Positions 1 through 7,722 of a stretch of 28,553 bases of DNA are shown in pieces; the stretch's first letter is position 1; every line of letters begins with the position of its first letter. The notes below the pieces were generated by a model. That model made no database searches, had not been told where the DNA came from, and saw only the letters and a program-made list of their open reading frames with translations. The stretch is taken from positions 1-28,553 of the forward strand of contig DCVQ01000019.1 of NCBI GenBank assembly GCA_002328745.1, read 5' to 3'. The position numbers were made by a program, and so were the translations under genes. The stretch is from Actinobacteria bacterium UBA2184 (GTDB lineage: Bacteria > Actinomycetota > Coriobacteriia > Anaerosomatales > Anaerosomataceae).

Positions 1-1
1 G

Positions 2-277
2 GACCTGGTGCTCGTCATGAGCGTGAACCCCGGCTTCGGCGGACAGTCCTTCATCGCCTCGTCGGTCGAGAAGGTGGCCGAGATCCGGGCGATGTGCAAG
101 GCGGCCGGAGTCGCGCCGCGCATCGAGGTGGACGGTGGGATCGACGTGACGACCGCACCGGCCGTCGTGCAGGCGGGCGCGGACACCCTCGTCGCGGGCA
201 ACGCCATCTTCGGCGCGGAGGACCCGGCGGCGGCGCTCAGGGCCATCCGTGCGAGCGCGGTGTCGCGTTTGGTGTAG
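2..277 (+). CDS. rpe: Ribulose-phosphate 3-epimerase, C-terminal part (5' end outside window)
   Basis: The reading frame is open from the window edge and ends in TAG at 275-277, so only about the last 91 residues are present. The family signature is clear: a V-M-S-V-NPGFGGQSF strand-loop near the start, then the IEVDGGI motif with the catalytic aspartate, then the phosphate-binding segment GADTLVAGNAIFGA. Rpe interconverts ribulose-5-phosphate and xylulose-5-phosphate in the cytosolic pentose phosphate pathway. Ribulose-5-phosphate is also the substrate of the RibB half of RibBA just downstream, and rpe often precedes rib operons in Gram-positive bacteria. The stop codon lies inside a possible -10 element (TAGACT, 275-280), so the riboflavin promoter probably overlaps the end of this gene. 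Confidence 0.93.
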   Translation, partial: DLVLVMSVNPGFGGQSFIASSVEKVAEIRAMCKAAGVAPRIEVDGGIDVTTAPAVVQAGADTLVAGNAIFGAEDPAAALRAIRASAVSRLV

Positions 278-289
278 ACTGCACACAGT

Positions 290-405
290 CTTTCTTCAGG
301 GCGGGGTGCGATTCCCCACCGGCGGTGAGAGCCCGCGAACCCCGCAAGGGGCCGATCCGGTGAGATCCCGGAGCCGACAGTGACAGTCTGGATGGGAGAA
401 GGAAG
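290..405 (+). ncRNA. FMN riboswitch (RFN element) controlling ribD
   Basis: The sequence follows the RFN consensus almost base for base: TTCAGGGCGGGGTG, ATTCCCCACCGGCGGTGAGA, AGCCCGCGA, a variable CCCC/GGGG hairpin, CCGATCCGGTGAGAT, CCCGGAGCCGACAGTGACAG and TCTGGATGGGAGAAGG. Helix P1 can be drawn between 290-297 and 398-405 (8 pairs, one G-U). Its 3' strand contains the ribD Shine-Dalgarno GGAAGG (401-406), 6 nt before the ATG at 413. No separate terminator lies between aptamer and gene. FMN binding should therefore stabilise P1 and block ribosome access directly. The aptamer identity is certain; the mechanism is inferred from the pairing. Confidence 0.97.
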
Positions 406-412
406 GGCACTG

Positions 413-1558
413 ATGTCGTTGTTCGCCGACGATGCCATCGGCATCGCCGATCCGTATCTGCGCCGCGCCTTCGCTCTTGCCGAGCGGGGCCGCGGCACCA
501 CCTCGCCGAACCCCCTCGTCGGGTGCGTCCTCGTGCGCGATGAGGTCGTCGTGGGCGAGGGCTTCCACGAACGCGCGGGCGGGCCCCACGCCGAGGTTGT
601 CGCGCTCGCGATGGCGGGCGACAGCGCCCGGGGAGCCCGGGCGTACGTCACGCTCGAACCCTGCACGCACTTCGGGAAGACCCCCCCGTGCGCACCCGCG
701 CTGATGGCCGCCGGCGTCGTGGCGGCCGTCATCGGTATGCCCGATCCCAACTCGGCGGTGAGCGGCGGAGGCGCGATCGCGCTCGAGGCGGCGGGGGTCG
801 CGGTGACATGGTCCGAGGACCGTGCGGCGTTCGAGCGGCAGAACGAGGCATGGCGTAAGCGTCTCGCGACCGGGTTGCCGTTCGTGCGGGCGAAGGTGGC
901 CCTCACGCTGGACGGGCGGCCCGCGCTCGAGGTTGGCCGCCGTGCGCGCATCAGCGGAGCGGGCGGAGCCGAGGTCACGAGACGTCTGCGCGACGCCGCC
1001 ACCGCGATCGCCGTGGGCGCCTCCACCGTGGCGATCGACGACCCCCGGCTGACGGCCCGTGACGCATCGGACGTCCCGGTGCCCCGACAGCCCCGGCGGT
1101 ACGTGCTCGCGCGCACGGGCATCCCCGCTCCGGAGGCGAGGGTGTTCGAGGCCGCCGGCGCGACCGTGATCACGGGCGATGAGGCGGCGCTCTGGGGTTC
1201 GGGCATGCCGGAGGGGGCCACGGCACGCGCGATCGCGTATCGGGCGTCAGAGGGTCTGTCCGGCGCGCTGCGGGCAGTTGCGGACGACGGTTGCGATGAC
1301 GTGCTCATCGAGACGGGGCCGCGGCTGTTCTCGGCCCTGTGGGACGAAGGTCTGATCGACGAGCTCGTCGTCGTGACGGCGGGCGGCGTGGGCGGTGCGT
1401 CGGCCCCTGCGTTGTATGCTGGTGGAACGGAGACGGGCGCGCGCGATCTCTCCGCCCGGATGCACTGTGTCGAAGCCGGCGTCATCGGGGATGACGCCGT
1501 GACGGTATGGCGGCCGTTCGCGGAAGTCGCGGACGGCATTCGAAAGGGGAGTGCGTAA
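413..1558 (+). CDS. ribD: Bifunctional riboflavin deaminase/reductase RibD
   Basis: Catalyses the deaminase and reductase steps that turn the GTP cyclohydrolase II product into 5-amino-6-ribitylamino-uracil phosphate. It has 381 residues, near the family norm. The N-terminal cytidine-deaminase-like domain (about 1-145) has SPNPLVGCV at 31-39, the zinc/proton-transfer motif H59-A-E61, and PC(84)THFGKTPPC(93) supplying the two zinc cysteines. The reductase domain (about 155-375) has AKVALTLDGR at 160-169 and VGASTVAIDDPRLTAR at 201-216. A GTG at 380 is in frame, but it lies inside the riboswitch aptamer. The ATG at 413, with GGAAGG 6 nt upstream, is the natural start. It is the first gene of ribD-ribE-ribBA-ribH, and ribE starts 3 nt after its stop. 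Confidence 0.97.
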   Translation: MSLFADDAIGIADPYLRRAFALAERGRGTTSPNPLVGCVLVRDEVVVGEGFHERAGGPHAEVVALAMAGDSARGARAYVTLEPCTHFGKTPPCAPALMAAGVVAAVIGMPDPNSAVSGGGAIALEAAGVAVTWSEDRAAFERQNEAWRKRLATGLPFVRAKVALTLDGRPALEVGRRARISGAGGAEVTRRLRDAATAIAVGASTVAIDDPRLTARDASDVPVPRQPRRYVLARTGIPAPEARVFEAAGATVITGDEAALWGSGMPEGATARAIAYRASEGLSGALRAVADDGCDDVLIETGPRLFSALWDEGLIDELVVVTAGGVGGASAPALYAGGTETGARDLSARMHCVEAGVIGDDAVTVWRPFAEVADGIRKGSA

Positions 1559-1561
1559 CAC

Positions 1562-2230
1562 ATGTTCACGGGTCTTATCGAGTGCGAGGGCATCATCACG
1601 CGTGCCGAACGCGTCTCGGGCGGCATGCGGCTCGAGGTGTACTCCCCCGAGTTCGGACGCGACATGGCGATCGGGGACTCCATCGCCGTGGATGGCGTGT
1701 GCCTCACGGTAGTGAAGTTCATCCGCGGCGCGTTCCTCACCGACGTGAGCGCCGAGACGCTCGACCGCACCACCCTCGGCGGTCTGCGGCAGGGCGGCAA
1801 GGTCAATCTCGAGCGGGCGCTGCGGCTCTCGGACCGCCTGGGCGGGCATCTGGTCTCGGGACACGTCGACGGGGTGGGGCAGCTCGAGCTCCGGCAGCCT
1901 GCCGGCAAGTTCACGGTGTATCAGTTCAAAGCGCCTGCGGTGGTCATGGACTACATCGTGGAGAAGGGGTCCGTCGCGATCGACGGCATCTCGCTCACCG
2001 TCGCCAAGGTGGGCACGAGCGGCTTCACGGTCGCCGTCATCCCTCAGACCGACTCGGTGACCACTCTCAAGGACAAGCCCATCGGCGCCGCGGTGAACAT
2101 CGAGGCCGACATGCTCGCGAAGTACGTGAAGCAGTTCGTCGGCTTCTACATGGGAGAGCCGGACGCGGAGGCCCCGGCTCGCCGCGGCCTGGGCGACATG
2201 CTGCGTGACTTCACGGAGGGCTCGCGGTGA
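1562..2230 (+). CDS. ribE: Riboflavin synthase, alpha chain
   Basis: Dismutates two molecules of 6,7-dimethyl-8-ribityllumazine into riboflavin and the RibH co-substrate. The 222-residue protein shows the internal duplication of the family. It begins MFTGLIE and has GDSIAVDGVCLTV at 38-50. The second lumazine-binding barrel opens with GGHLVSGHVDGVG at 94-106 and carries the matching GSVAIDGISLTV at 136-147. A ribosome binding site AAAGGGGA lies at 1543-1550. The stop overlaps the GTG start of ribBA by 4 nt (GTGA), implying translational coupling. The C-terminal tail after about residue 200 is charged and variable, as usual. The name ribE is used here for riboflavin synthase; some genomes call it ribC. 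Confidence 0.97.
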   Translation: MFTGLIECEGIITRAERVSGGMRLEVYSPEFGRDMAIGDSIAVDGVCLTVVKFIRGAFLTDVSAETLDRTTLGGLRQGGKVNLERALRLSDRLGGHLVSGHVDGVGQLELRQPAGKFTVYQFKAPAVVMDYIVEKGSVAIDGISLTVAKVGTSGFTVAVIPQTDSVTTLKDKPIGAAVNIEADMLAKYVKQFVGFYMGEPDAEAPARRGLGDMLRDFTEGSR

Positions 2231-3456
2231 GTCGGGCGTCATCACCGTTCGCGACCATCGAGGAGGCGATCGCAGAGATCGCCGCCGGCAGGATGCTGAT
2301 CGTGGTGGACGACGAGGGACGTGAGAACGAGGGCGACTTCGTGATGGCCGCCGAGAAGGTCACGCCCGCCGCGGTCAACTTCATGGCGACGCACGGTCGC
2401 GGCCTGATCTGCATGCCGCTCACCGGCGAGCGCCTCGACGAGCTGCAGGTCCCTCCCATGACCTCGCAGAACACCTCCGAGCAGGGGACGGCGTTCCACG
2501 TGTCGGTGGGCGCGAAGGGCCTCATCACCACGGGCATCAGCGCGGCCGACAGGGCGGCCACCGTCCGCGCCGCGATCGACCCGGCGACGCGTCCGGAGGA
2601 TCTCTCGAGGCCCGGGCACGTCTTCCCGCTGCGCGCGCGTCCGGGTGGCGTGCTGGAGCGCGCGGGCCACACCGAGGCGGCGGTCGACCTCGCACGGCTC
2701 GCCGGCCTGTATCCCGGCGGTGTCATCTGCGAGATCATGAATCCCGACGGGACCATGGCGCGGCGGCCGGAGCTCGAGCGCGTGGCTGCGGACCACGGCC
2801 TCAAGATGGTCACGGTCGAGGACCTCATCCGCCACCGCCGTCGCACGGAGGTGCTCGTCGAGCGTATCGCCGAGGTGAAGCTGCCGACCGAATACGGCAC
2901 GTTCACGGCGTTCGGCTACGAATCCAAGCTCGACGGCGCGACGCATGTGGCCCTCGTCGCCGGTGAGGTGGCCGGGTATCCGGACGTGCTGGTGCGCGTG
3001 CACTCCGAGTGCCTGACCGGCGACGTGTTCCACTCGCTGCGGTGCGACTGCGGCGACCAGCTCGAGGAGGCCATGCGCAGGGTGCAGGCCGAGGGACGTG
3101 GCGTGGTCCTCTACATGGTGGGGCACGAGGGACGCGGGATCGGTCTCGCCAACAAGCTCAGGGCGTACATGCTTCAGGAGGGCGGCGCGGACACGGTCGA
3201 GGCGAACGAAGCACTCGGTTTCCCGGCCGACCTGAGGGACTACGGCATCGGCGCGCAGATCCTTGTGGACCTGGGGCTTACGTCGGTCCGATTGCTGACC
3301 AACAACCCGAAGAAACTGGTGGGGCTCGAAGGCTACGGCTTGCACGTGACGGAGCAGGTGCCGCTTCAGGTGGCATGCAAGCCCGAGAACCTGTCGTACA
3401 TGCGCACGAAGAAAGAGAAGCTCGAGCACGCGCTCGATCTGCCTGACGAGGGCTAA
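2227..3456 (+). CDS. ribBA: Bifunctional DHBP synthase / GTP cyclohydrolase II RibBA
   Basis: The protein has 409 residues and two complete domains. The N-terminal 3,4-dihydroxy-2-butanone-4-phosphate synthase (about 1-205) has DDEGRENEGDFV (28-39), the acidic Mg-binding loop, then TTGISAADRA (101-110) and RPGHVFPLRA (128-137). The C-terminal GTP cyclohydrolase II (about 206-400) has VRVHSECLTGD (257-266), with C262, C273 and C275 as the zinc ligands (SLRCDCGDQL), GHEGRGIG (299-306) and LLTNNPKK (356-363). Both committed steps of riboflavin synthesis are thus on one chain, as in Bacillus and most actinobacteria. No catalytic motif is missing. Its GTG start overlaps ribE by 4 nt. Confidence 0.97.
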   Translation: MSRASSPFATIEEAIAEIAAGRMLIVVDDEGRENEGDFVMAAEKVTPAAVNFMATHGRGLICMPLTGERLDELQVPPMTSQNTSEQGTAFHVSVGAKGLITTGISAADRAATVRAAIDPATRPEDLSRPGHVFPLRARPGGVLERAGHTEAAVDLARLAGLYPGGVICEIMNPDGTMARRPELERVAADHGLKMVTVEDLIRHRRRTEVLVERIAEVKLPTEYGTFTAFGYESKLDGATHVALVAGEVAGYPDVLVRVHSECLTGDVFHSLRCDCGDQLEEAMRRVQAEGRGVVLYMVGHEGRGIGLANKLRAYMLQEGGADTVEANEALGFPADLRDYGIGAQILVDLGLTSVRLLTNNPKKLVGLEGYGLHVTEQVPLQVACKPENLSYMRTKKEKLEHALDLPDEG

Positions 3457-3472
3457 GAGGAAGGGAACGACC

Positions 3473-3943
3473 ATGACTCGCTACGAAGGTGACCTGATCG
3501 GCAGTGGGCTGAAGGTGGGCATCTGCATCAGCCGTTTCAACGAGCTGCTCTCCTCGCGCCTTCTCGGGGGCGCGATGGACGGCCTCATGCGCCACGGGGT
3601 GGCCGAGGACGACGTGGACGTGGTCTGGGTGCCCGGAGCGTTCGAGATCCCGCTTGTCGCGCAGAAGCTCGCGGCCTCCAGCGCGTATGACGTGGTGCTG
3701 GCGCTCGGCGTGGTGATCCGCGGCGGGACTCCGCACTTCGAGTACGTGGCGGCCGAGGTGTCGAAGGGCATCGCGAAGGTGTCGCTGGATTCCGGCGTGC
3801 CGGTGATGTTCGGCGTGATCACCGCGGACTCCATCGAGCAGGCCGTGGAGCGGGCCGGGACCAAGCACGGGAACAAGGGCTGGGACGCGGCGCTCGCGGG
3901 CATCGAGACCGCCAACGTCCTCAAGCGCCTGCAGGGATCCTGA
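3473..3943 (+). CDS. ribH: 6,7-dimethyl-8-ribityllumazine synthase
   Basis: Condenses 5-amino-6-ribitylaminouracil with dihydroxybutanone phosphate to form lumazine, the RibE substrate. At 156 residues it is full length. Diagnostic segments are ISRFNELLSSRLLGGA (19-34), VPGAFEIPL (53-61), LALGVVIRGGTPHFEYVAAE (77-96) with the catalytic histidine H88, and GTKHGNKGWDAAL near the C-terminus. A strong ribosome binding site (GAGGAAGGGAA) lies in the 16-nt gap after ribBA. This is the last gene of the riboflavin operon. Lumazine synthase normally forms a 60-mer or pentamer that can encapsulate riboflavin synthase. Confidence 0.97.
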   Translation: MTRYEGDLIGSGLKVGICISRFNELLSSRLLGGAMDGLMRHGVAEDDVDVVWVPGAFEIPLVAQKLAASSAYDVVLALGVVIRGGTPHFEYVAAEVSKGIAKVSLDSGVPVMFGVITADSIEQAVERAGTKHGNKGWDAALAGIETANVLKRLQGS

Positions 3944-3951
3944 CATGGGAA

Positions 3952-3982
3952 CGCCCGGCTGACCGTTCAGGCCGACCGGGCG
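3952..3982 (+). terminator. Hairpin after the riboflavin operon
   Basis: A 7-bp stem CGCCCGG (3952-3958) / CCGGGCG (3976-3982) encloses a smaller inner stem CTGA/TCAG. It starts 8 nt after the ribH stop codon. There is no T-run after it, so it is at best a weak or Rho-assisted terminator, or a 3'-end stabiliser. Confidence 0.45.
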
Positions 3983-4238
3983 CTCCGCCGGGCAATCCAG
4001 TGGGTTCTCGCCACCCCGTGGCTATCAACCGTGGACGTCCTGTCGCGTCGCCGAGAGGTTTGCAGACCCCCCGGGGGACGTAACGTTAGCAGAGGGCGGG
4101 CACGCAAACAAGCGACCCTTTGTTCGATTCGACGAACGGTAGTCCCCAGACCGTGACCGGCGACCTGCCGCGAGCTTCACGGGGCCGGACGCGTCGGGTA
4201 CGCTGGAGCGGAGTCCGGGGCTCGTGGAGGGCGAGGCG

Positions 4239-5060
4239 ATGATCGACCTGCACGTCCATACATGGCGATGCCGGCACGCGGTCGGAACGGCCGAGGAGTA
4301 CGTGCGGGCCGCCGCCGAACGCGGGGTCTCGGTCCTCGGGTTCACCGAGCACCTTCCGCTCGCCCCCGCGCTGGCCGCTGAAGTCCCGGGCGCAGAGGGC
4401 TATGCCATGCCGGAATCGGAGCTCGCCGACTACATCGCCGAGGTGCGCGAGGCGGCCGAGGTGGGGCGGCGGCTCGGGGTCGAGGTGCTGTGCGGCGTCG
4501 AAGTCGACCTCGTGCCCGTCGCGCTCGAACACGCGCGTTCATCGCTGCAAGCCGTCGCGTTCGACGTGGTTCTCGGCTCCGTGCACTTCATCGACGGCTG
4601 GGCGTTCGACGATCCCGCCCGCACCGGTGAGTACGACCGGTGGGATACCACCGTCCTGTGGGAGCGGTACTTCGCCGATCTCGCCGCCGCCGCCGAGACG
4701 GGCATCGCGGACGTGATGGCGCACGCCGACCTCATCAAGAAGTTCTGTCGCGTGCCGCCCGGACCCCTGGACTCCCTCTACCGTGAGACCGCTCGCGTGC
4801 TCGCCGGGACCGGCGTCGCCGTGGAAGTGAACACCGCGGGCCTGAGGAAGCCGTGTCGCGAGATCTACCCGGGGCGCGAACTGCTGCGCGAACTCGCGCG
4901 AGCGGGCGTTCCCGTGACGGTCGGCTCCGATGCGCATGACCCGTCCGAAGTCGGATTCGCTGCCGAGGCCGCCCGGACCGCGCTTGCAGACGCCGGCTAC
5001 CGCAGCGTTCTCGTGTACCGGGGCCGGGTGCCCGAGGAGGTGCCGCTCCATGCCTGGTGA
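4239..5060 (+). CDS. hisJ: PHP-family histidinol-phosphatase (HisJ type)
   Basis: Predicted to hydrolyse histidinol phosphate to histidinol, the penultimate step of histidine synthesis, in the cytosol. The 273-residue protein shows the family's metal-site motifs in order: DLHVHTWRCRHA at 3-14, GFTEHLPL, GVEVDL, the long family signature VVLGSVHFIDGW, DVMAHADLIKKF, VEVNTAGLRKP and VGSDAH. This combination separates it from other PHP proteins such as polymerase domains or YcdX. A GTG at 4224 is also in frame, but the ATG at 4239 has GGAGG (4226-4230) 8 nt upstream. It overlaps the next gene by 11 nt. No other his gene is in the window, so the substrate rests on family resemblance. Confidence 0.85.
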   Translation: MIDLHVHTWRCRHAVGTAEEYVRAAAERGVSVLGFTEHLPLAPALAAEVPGAEGYAMPESELADYIAEVREAAEVGRRLGVEVLCGVEVDLVPVALEHARSSLQAVAFDVVLGSVHFIDGWAFDDPARTGEYDRWDTTVLWERYFADLAAAAETGIADVMAHADLIKKFCRVPPGPLDSLYRETARVLAGTGVAVEVNTAGLRKPCREIYPGRELLRELARAGVPVTVGSDAHDPSEVGFAAEAARTALADAGYRSVLVYRGRVPEEVPLHAW

Positions 5061-6159
5061 CCGGCCCGCGCCGTCGGTGGCTGACGTGGCGGCCGCGCTC
5101 TGCGACGCTCTGCCGCCGGATTGGGCGGAACCCTGGGACCGTGTCGGCCTCGTGGCCGGCGAGCCGTCGTCGAGCGTCACGCGCGCGCTCGTGACGCTCG
5201 ACGCCACCGCCGAGGCCGTGGAGCGCGCCGCCGGCGCAGGTGCAGGACTGCTCGTGACGCATCACCCGCCGTTCCTGGACATGCCCGGAGCGATCCGGCG
5301 CGCCGCGGGTGCGGCGGGCACGCTGGAGGCGGCGATACGCCTCGGCGTGGCGGTCATCTCGATGCATACGAACCTGGATCGCTCGCCCCGTGGCGCCGAC
5401 GCGCTCTCGCACGCGCTTGGTCTTGAGGTCCTCGGCCCCCTCGAGCGGGGCACCGAGCCGGTGAGCATGATCGTGACGTACGTGCCGACGGACGCCGTGG
5501 AGCGCGTGCGGAGCGCCATGGGAGAGGCCGGAGCGGGGCGGCTCGGGGAGTACGAGCGGTGTGCGTTCGCGGCCGCGGGGACGGGATGGTTCGCTCCGCG
5601 CGCCGGCGCGCGTCCGGCCATCGGCGCGTCGGCCGACGGCGTGCCGGAGGAGCGCGTTGAGATGCTCGCACCTCGAGGGGCGGCGGCCGCCGTGGTCGCG
5701 GCTGCCAGCGAAGCGCATCCGTACGAGGAGCCGGTGGTGTTCGCGTTCGATGCCGAGCGGGCACGGGGAGTCGCGCGGCTGGGCCGGATCTGCGCGTGGC
5801 GCTCCGGAGCGACAGTGAGCGAGCTCGCGTCCCATGTGTCGGCTGTTCTTGCGGCTCCGGTCCGGGTATGGGGCGACGGGGCACGGCCGGTCAGCCGGAT
5901 CGCGGTCGCGAACGGCTCCGCGGGGTCGCTCATGGGGGAGGCAACCGCGCGGGCCGACGTCCTGGTGGCAGGCGAGGTGCGCTATCATGACGCGCTAGAC
6001 GCATGTGCGGCCGGGCTTGCGATCGTCGAGGCGGGTCACGATGTGACCGAGTGGCCGCTCGTCGCGGTCCTCGCCGAGATGCTCCGCGAGGTCGCACCCG
6101 CTCTGACAGTGCACTGCGAGCAGCCCGCCCGGGCGTGGTGGGCCACGGAGGAACGATGA
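5050..6159 (+). CDS. Nif3/DUF34 family dinuclear metal-binding protein (YqfO-like)
   Basis: The protein has 369 residues, the length of the YqfO-type Nif3 proteins that carry an inserted CutA/PII-like domain between the two halves. The metal site is visible: LLVTHHPPFLD and ISMHTNLDRSPRGAD in the first half, then EAGHDVTEWP in the second. The insert is recognisable from VSMIVTYVPTDAVERVRSAM through HPYEEPVVFAF. The family is widespread and often labelled GTP cyclohydrolase 1 type 2 homolog, but its true function is unsettled and metal handling has been proposed. The ATG at 5050 lies inside the end of the preceding gene with GAGGAGG at 5034-5040, so the long upstream extension is not used. It overlaps the zinc-ribbon gene by 4 nt (ATGA). 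Confidence 0.9.
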   Translation: MPGDRPAPSVADVAAALCDALPPDWAEPWDRVGLVAGEPSSSVTRALVTLDATAEAVERAAGAGAGLLVTHHPPFLDMPGAIRRAAGAAGTLEAAIRLGVAVISMHTNLDRSPRGADALSHALGLEVLGPLERGTEPVSMIVTYVPTDAVERVRSAMGEAGAGRLGEYERCAFAAAGTGWFAPRAGARPAIGASADGVPEERVEMLAPRGAAAAVVAAASEAHPYEEPVVFAFDAERARGVARLGRICAWRSGATVSELASHVSAVLAAPVRVWGDGARPVSRIAVANGSAGSLMGEATARADVLVAGEVRYHDALDACAAGLAIVEAGHDVTEWPLVAVLAEMLREVAPALTVHCEQPARAWWATEER

Positions 6160-6881
6160 CCCAAGGAGCACTGCTCGTTGAGCTGGGACGGTTGGATCTC
6201 GCGCTGATGCGCGAGGAGAAGGTGCTCGACGAGATCCCCGAGAAGCTCGAGATCCTGCGCCTGCGCAAACGGCTGAAGGAGATCGAAGGGGTGCTCGAGA
6301 AGGCGGACGCGTACTGCAGGACCGCCGAGGCCATGGTCCGCAAGTCGGCCGACGAGACCGCTCTCGTGCAGGCGAAGATCGATGCGGAGCAGTCGAAGGT
6401 GCTGTCCGGGTCCGTGACGAATCCGAAGGAGCTGCAGTCTCTCACGCGAGAGCTCGAGGCACTTTCGCGACGCAAGTCGGCGATCGAGGACGAGACGCTG
6501 GCCTTGATGGAGAAGTCCGAAGCCGGCGCCGCTCAACGCGAGAAGGTCGAGGCGACGCTCGCGCAGGGCCATGCGAAGGAAGCGGAACTGATCGCCGCGT
6601 TCCGCGAGAAGGGCGGCGAGATGCAGCGCGCGATCGAGAAGCTGCGCGCCGAGAGGACGAAAGTGATAGCCGGCATCGACCCGGCGCTGCTCGACAAGTA
6701 CGAGGCGCTGCGAGCGGCGAAGCACGGTGTGGCGGTCGGCGTGCTGGAGGGCGACGTGTGCAGCGCCTGCCGGACCCATCTGCCCGCCGACCGCGCGCAG
6801 GCCATCGCGTTAGGACCCGAAGTGGCCGAGTGCCCGAACTGCCGGCGTCTGCTGGTCGTTGTGGCGGGAGCCGACTCGTGA
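6156..6881 (+). CDS. COG1579-type coiled-coil protein with C4 zinc ribbon
   Basis: A 241-residue protein made of a long helical hairpin (about 15-185, rich in Glu, Lys, Arg, Leu and Ala with heptad spacing) followed by a C-terminal four-cysteine zinc ribbon: C202-x2-C205 and C226-x2-C229. There is no signal peptide or membrane segment, so it should be cytosolic. COG1579 proteins are conserved in actinobacteria, chlamydiae and others. The molecular role is unclear; nucleic-acid binding or a scaffold function has been suggested. The gene sits between nif3 and an RNase H gene with 4-nt overlaps on both sides. This matches the mycobacterial order Rv2230c-Rv2229c-Rv2228c and argues for a shared function. 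Confidence 0.88.
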   Translation: MTQGALLVELGRLDLALMREEKVLDEIPEKLEILRLRKRLKEIEGVLEKADAYCRTAEAMVRKSADETALVQAKIDAEQSKVLSGSVTNPKELQSLTRELEALSRRKSAIEDETLALMEKSEAGAAQREKVEATLAQGHAKEAELIAAFREKGGEMQRAIEKLRAERTKVIAGIDPALLDKYEALRAAKHGVAVGVLEGDVCSACRTHLPADRAQAIALGPEVAECPNCRRLLVVVAGADS

Positions 6882-7339
6882 GCGGGACGTGGACGATCCA
6901 TACCGACGGAGGCGCTCGTGGCAATCCTGGTCCCGCGGGGATCGGTGTCGTGGTGCGTGCCCCCGATGGCGGGATCGCCTGCCAGGGCGGCGCGTACATC
7001 GGAGAGGCCACCAACAACGTCGCGGAATACGAGGCGCTGCTGTGGGGGATGCGGGCGGCGCGCGCCCTCGGTGCGAAGGACCTCGTCGTTCGCGCCGATA
7101 GCGAGCTGGTGGTCAAACAGATGCGCGGGGAGTACCGGGTGAAGAACGAGGGACTGAAGCCTCTGTTCCTGGCGGCGCAGTCGCTGCGCCGGGGCTTCGA
7201 CTCGGTGGAGTTCGTTCACGTGGCGCGTGCCGGGAACGCCGAGGCGGACGCGCTGGCCAACGCGGCGATGGACTCCCGCGATGTCGTGGGCGACGCCCCG
7301 GAACCTCCGGCGGGAGCCTCGGGCCGCCTCTTCGGCTGA
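6878..7339 (+). CDS. RNase HI-family protein, single domain
   Basis: A 153-residue ribonuclease H fold protein predicted to cut the RNA strand of RNA-DNA hybrids. All four carboxylates are visible: D10 in HTDGGARGNPGPAG, E50 in NNVAEYEALLWG, D74 in VRADSELVVKQM, and D124 in VARAGNAEADALANAAMD. It starts with GTG at 6878, overlapping the zinc-ribbon gene by 4 nt; longer in-frame starts would lie deep inside that gene. The mycobacterial homologue Rv2228c has a C-terminal CobC-like phosphatase fused to this domain. Here the protein ends about 25 residues after the nuclease core, so the phosphatase is absent. queD starts 11 nt downstream. Confidence 0.9.
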   Translation: MSGTWTIHTDGGARGNPGPAGIGVVVRAPDGGIACQGGAYIGEATNNVAEYEALLWGMRAARALGAKDLVVRADSELVVKQMRGEYRVKNEGLKPLFLAAQSLRRGFDSVEFVHVARAGNAEADALANAAMDSRDVVGDAPEPPAGASGRLFG

Positions 7340-7350
7340 AGGAGGGCGTC

Positions 7351-7722
7351 ATGTACGAGTTGTCCATCCGCGGTCACTTCGACGCTGCACATGCGCTGCA
7401 CGGCTATCCGGGGGAGTGCCGCAACCTGCACGGCCATACGTGGGACGTGGAGGTCGTCGTGCGGGGGACGCAGCTCGACGAGGTCGGCATCGTGTACGAC
7501 TTCAAGACGCTCAAGACGGATCTGGCGGCGGTGCTCGAGCCGCTCGATCACGGGTACCTCAACGACGTGCCGCCGTTCGATACCGAGAACCCCACGGCCG
7601 AGAATCTCTCGCGCTACATCTACGAGCGGCTGTCCGCGACGGTAGGAAGCGCGGTCGAGGTCGTAGAGGTGTCGGTGTGGGAGTCTCCGGTCGCGCGCAT
7701 CACGTACCGGCCCGAAGACTAA
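7351..7722 (+). CDS. queD: 6-carboxytetrahydropterin synthase (QueD / PTPS family)
   Basis: Predicted to convert 7,8-dihydroneopterin triphosphate to 6-carboxy-5,6,7,8-tetrahydropterin, the first dedicated step to the queuosine precursor preQ0. The 123-residue protein has zinc ligands H14 (FDAAHALHGY) and H27/H29 (NLHGHTW), catalytic cysteine C23 (GECRN), the D66-H67 pair in LDHGYLND, the PTAENLSRYIYERL helix, and E111 in VWESP, which holds the pterin. AAGGAGG lies just upstream of the ATG. No queC, queE or tgt is in the window, so a queuosine role rests on family knowledge; a pyruvoyl-pterin synthase activity is the alternative. It closes the co-directional run that starts at the histidinol phosphatase. 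Confidence 0.9.
   Translation: MYELSIRGHFDAAHALHGYPGECRNLHGHTWDVEVVVRGTQLDEVGIVYDFKTLKTDLAAVLEPLDHGYLNDVPPFDTENPTAENLSRYIYERLSATVGSAVEVVEVSVWESPVARITYRPED

Noticed and set aside
380..412. In-frame GTG start 11 codons upstream of the chosen ribD start
   Set aside because: It lies within the FMN aptamer core and has no Shine-Dalgarno; the ATG at 413 is well placed.
4122..4137. GTTCG-6 nt-CGAAC inverted repeat upstream of the histidinol phosphatase
   Set aside because: The half-sites are everted relative to a LexA box and only 5 bp long; no promoter elements line up clearly. The 3983-4238 gap otherwise shows nothing firm.
4526..4539. LexA-like site CGAACACGCGTTCA
   Set aside because: One mismatch from the consensus and inside the histidinol-phosphatase coding region with no promoter nearby; most likely chance.
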